Assembly (NCBI GenBank): GCA_036375875.1
Contig: DASVBK010000055.1
Coordinates: 1-14,883 of the forward strand
Source: Prado023 sp036375875
Lineage (GTDB): Bacteria; Actinomycetota; Actinomycetes; S36-B12; CAIYMF01
Length of the DNA: 14,883 nt
Direction: 5' to 3'
Shown: positions 14,703 to 14,883 of the stretch, one piece after another
How the letters are laid out: the number at the start of each line of letters is the position of its first letter
Numbering within the stretch: the first letter of the stretch is position 1
Made by a program: the position numbers and the translations under genes
Notes under the pieces: model-generated
Seen by the model: the letters and a program-made list of their open reading frames with translations, nothing else
Database searches by the model: none
What the model was told of the DNA's origin: nothing

Positions 14703-14883
14703 CTACCCGGTCGCAGGGGCGGGATCGACGGGGGCGGCTGCCGCGTCCTCCGGCAGCTCGCCGAGGCGGGCCAGCGCGATGGCGCCGGCGATGGCCAGCA
14801 GCAGGCCGATCCCGGCCACGACCTCGAACCCCGAGCGGATCCGGTCGCCCAGGAAGGCAAGCCCGATCGCCGAGGGGATCACG
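14703..14883 (-). CDS. EamA/DMT-family transporter, C-terminal fragment (5' end outside window)
   Basis: The minus-strand frame enters at the right edge and ends at TAG 14705-14703, giving the last 59 residues of a protein. It reads VIPSAIGLAFLGDRIRSG, then a final membrane helix (VVAGIGLLLAIAGAIALARLG) and a short acidic, Ala/Pro-rich tail. A glycine-rich last helix preceded by a 'P..A...A...LGE'-like turn is the usual end of drug/metabolite (EamA) transporters. The substrate cannot be told from this part. Convergent with lysX across 116 bp. Confidence 0.65.
   Translation of the reverse strand, partial: VIPSAIGLAFLGDRIRSGFEVVAGIGLLLAIAGAIALARLGELPEDAAAAPVDPAPATG

Noticed and set aside
1..14883. 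CRISPR arrays, tRNA or rRNA genes, insertion sequences
   Set aside because: No spaced identical repeats, no cloverleaf or CCA-ended tRNA pattern, no rRNA-like stretches and no transposase motifs were seen by eye.

Overview
The window is a very GC-rich stretch of bacterial chromosome with strong G/C preference at third codon positions. The gene content points to an actinomycete: a fused lysyl-phosphatidylglycerol synthase/lysyl-tRNA synthetase (LysX), a large MalT-type LuxR regulator, and DUF2252, DUF1254 and DUF1269 proteins. The exact taxon cannot be read from the sequence.

Layout from left to right. (1) 1-479, minus strand, runs off the left edge: an open reading frame that begins as a formate dehydrogenase alpha subunit (N-terminal [4Fe-4S] domain) and continues in frame as the C-terminal part of FdhD, the formate dehydrogenase sulfurtransferase. 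It looks like an internal-deletion fusion. (2) 480-676: divergent control region rich in palindromes. (3) 677-1642, plus: a DUF1254 protein. (4) 8511 down to 1706, minus: three genes in a row, DUF2252 (with an aminoglycoside-kinase-like catalytic loop), a P-type cation ATPase with an unusual membrane ion site, and a MalT-like LuxR regulator whose P-loop has lost its lysine. (5) 9653-8661, minus: a FUSC-type membrane protein. (6) 10482-9769, minus: a DUF1269 glycine-zipper membrane protein. (7) 10667-10976, plus: a small gene broken by a one-base frameshift in a C run. (8) 11191-14586, plus: lysX. (9) 14883-14703, minus, runs off the right edge: the C-terminus of an EamA/DMT-type transporter.

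The most notable pattern is a 7-bp word, GTCACCC, repeated in pairs (usually 11-12 bp apart) just upstream of the DUF2252, FUSC and DUF1269 genes and of the DUF1254/formate dehydrogenase divergent pair. By eye there are 11 exact copies in four intergenic regions totalling about 0.6 kb, against about four single copies in all the coding DNA. This suggests one regulator, perhaps a response regulator of the OmpR type, controls these scattered membrane and stress-type genes as a local regulon. The P-type ATPase and LuxR gene would be included through read-through from DUF2252. LysX and the EamA transporter show no such sites and look like ordinary neighbours.

A plausible reading is an envelope/ion-homeostasis stress module: a kinase-like protein, an ion pump, a FUSC membrane protein and a DUF1269 membrane protein under common control, next to a decayed formate dehydrogenase locus. 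The functional linkage is inference; the gene identities, motif positions and repeats are seen in the sequence.
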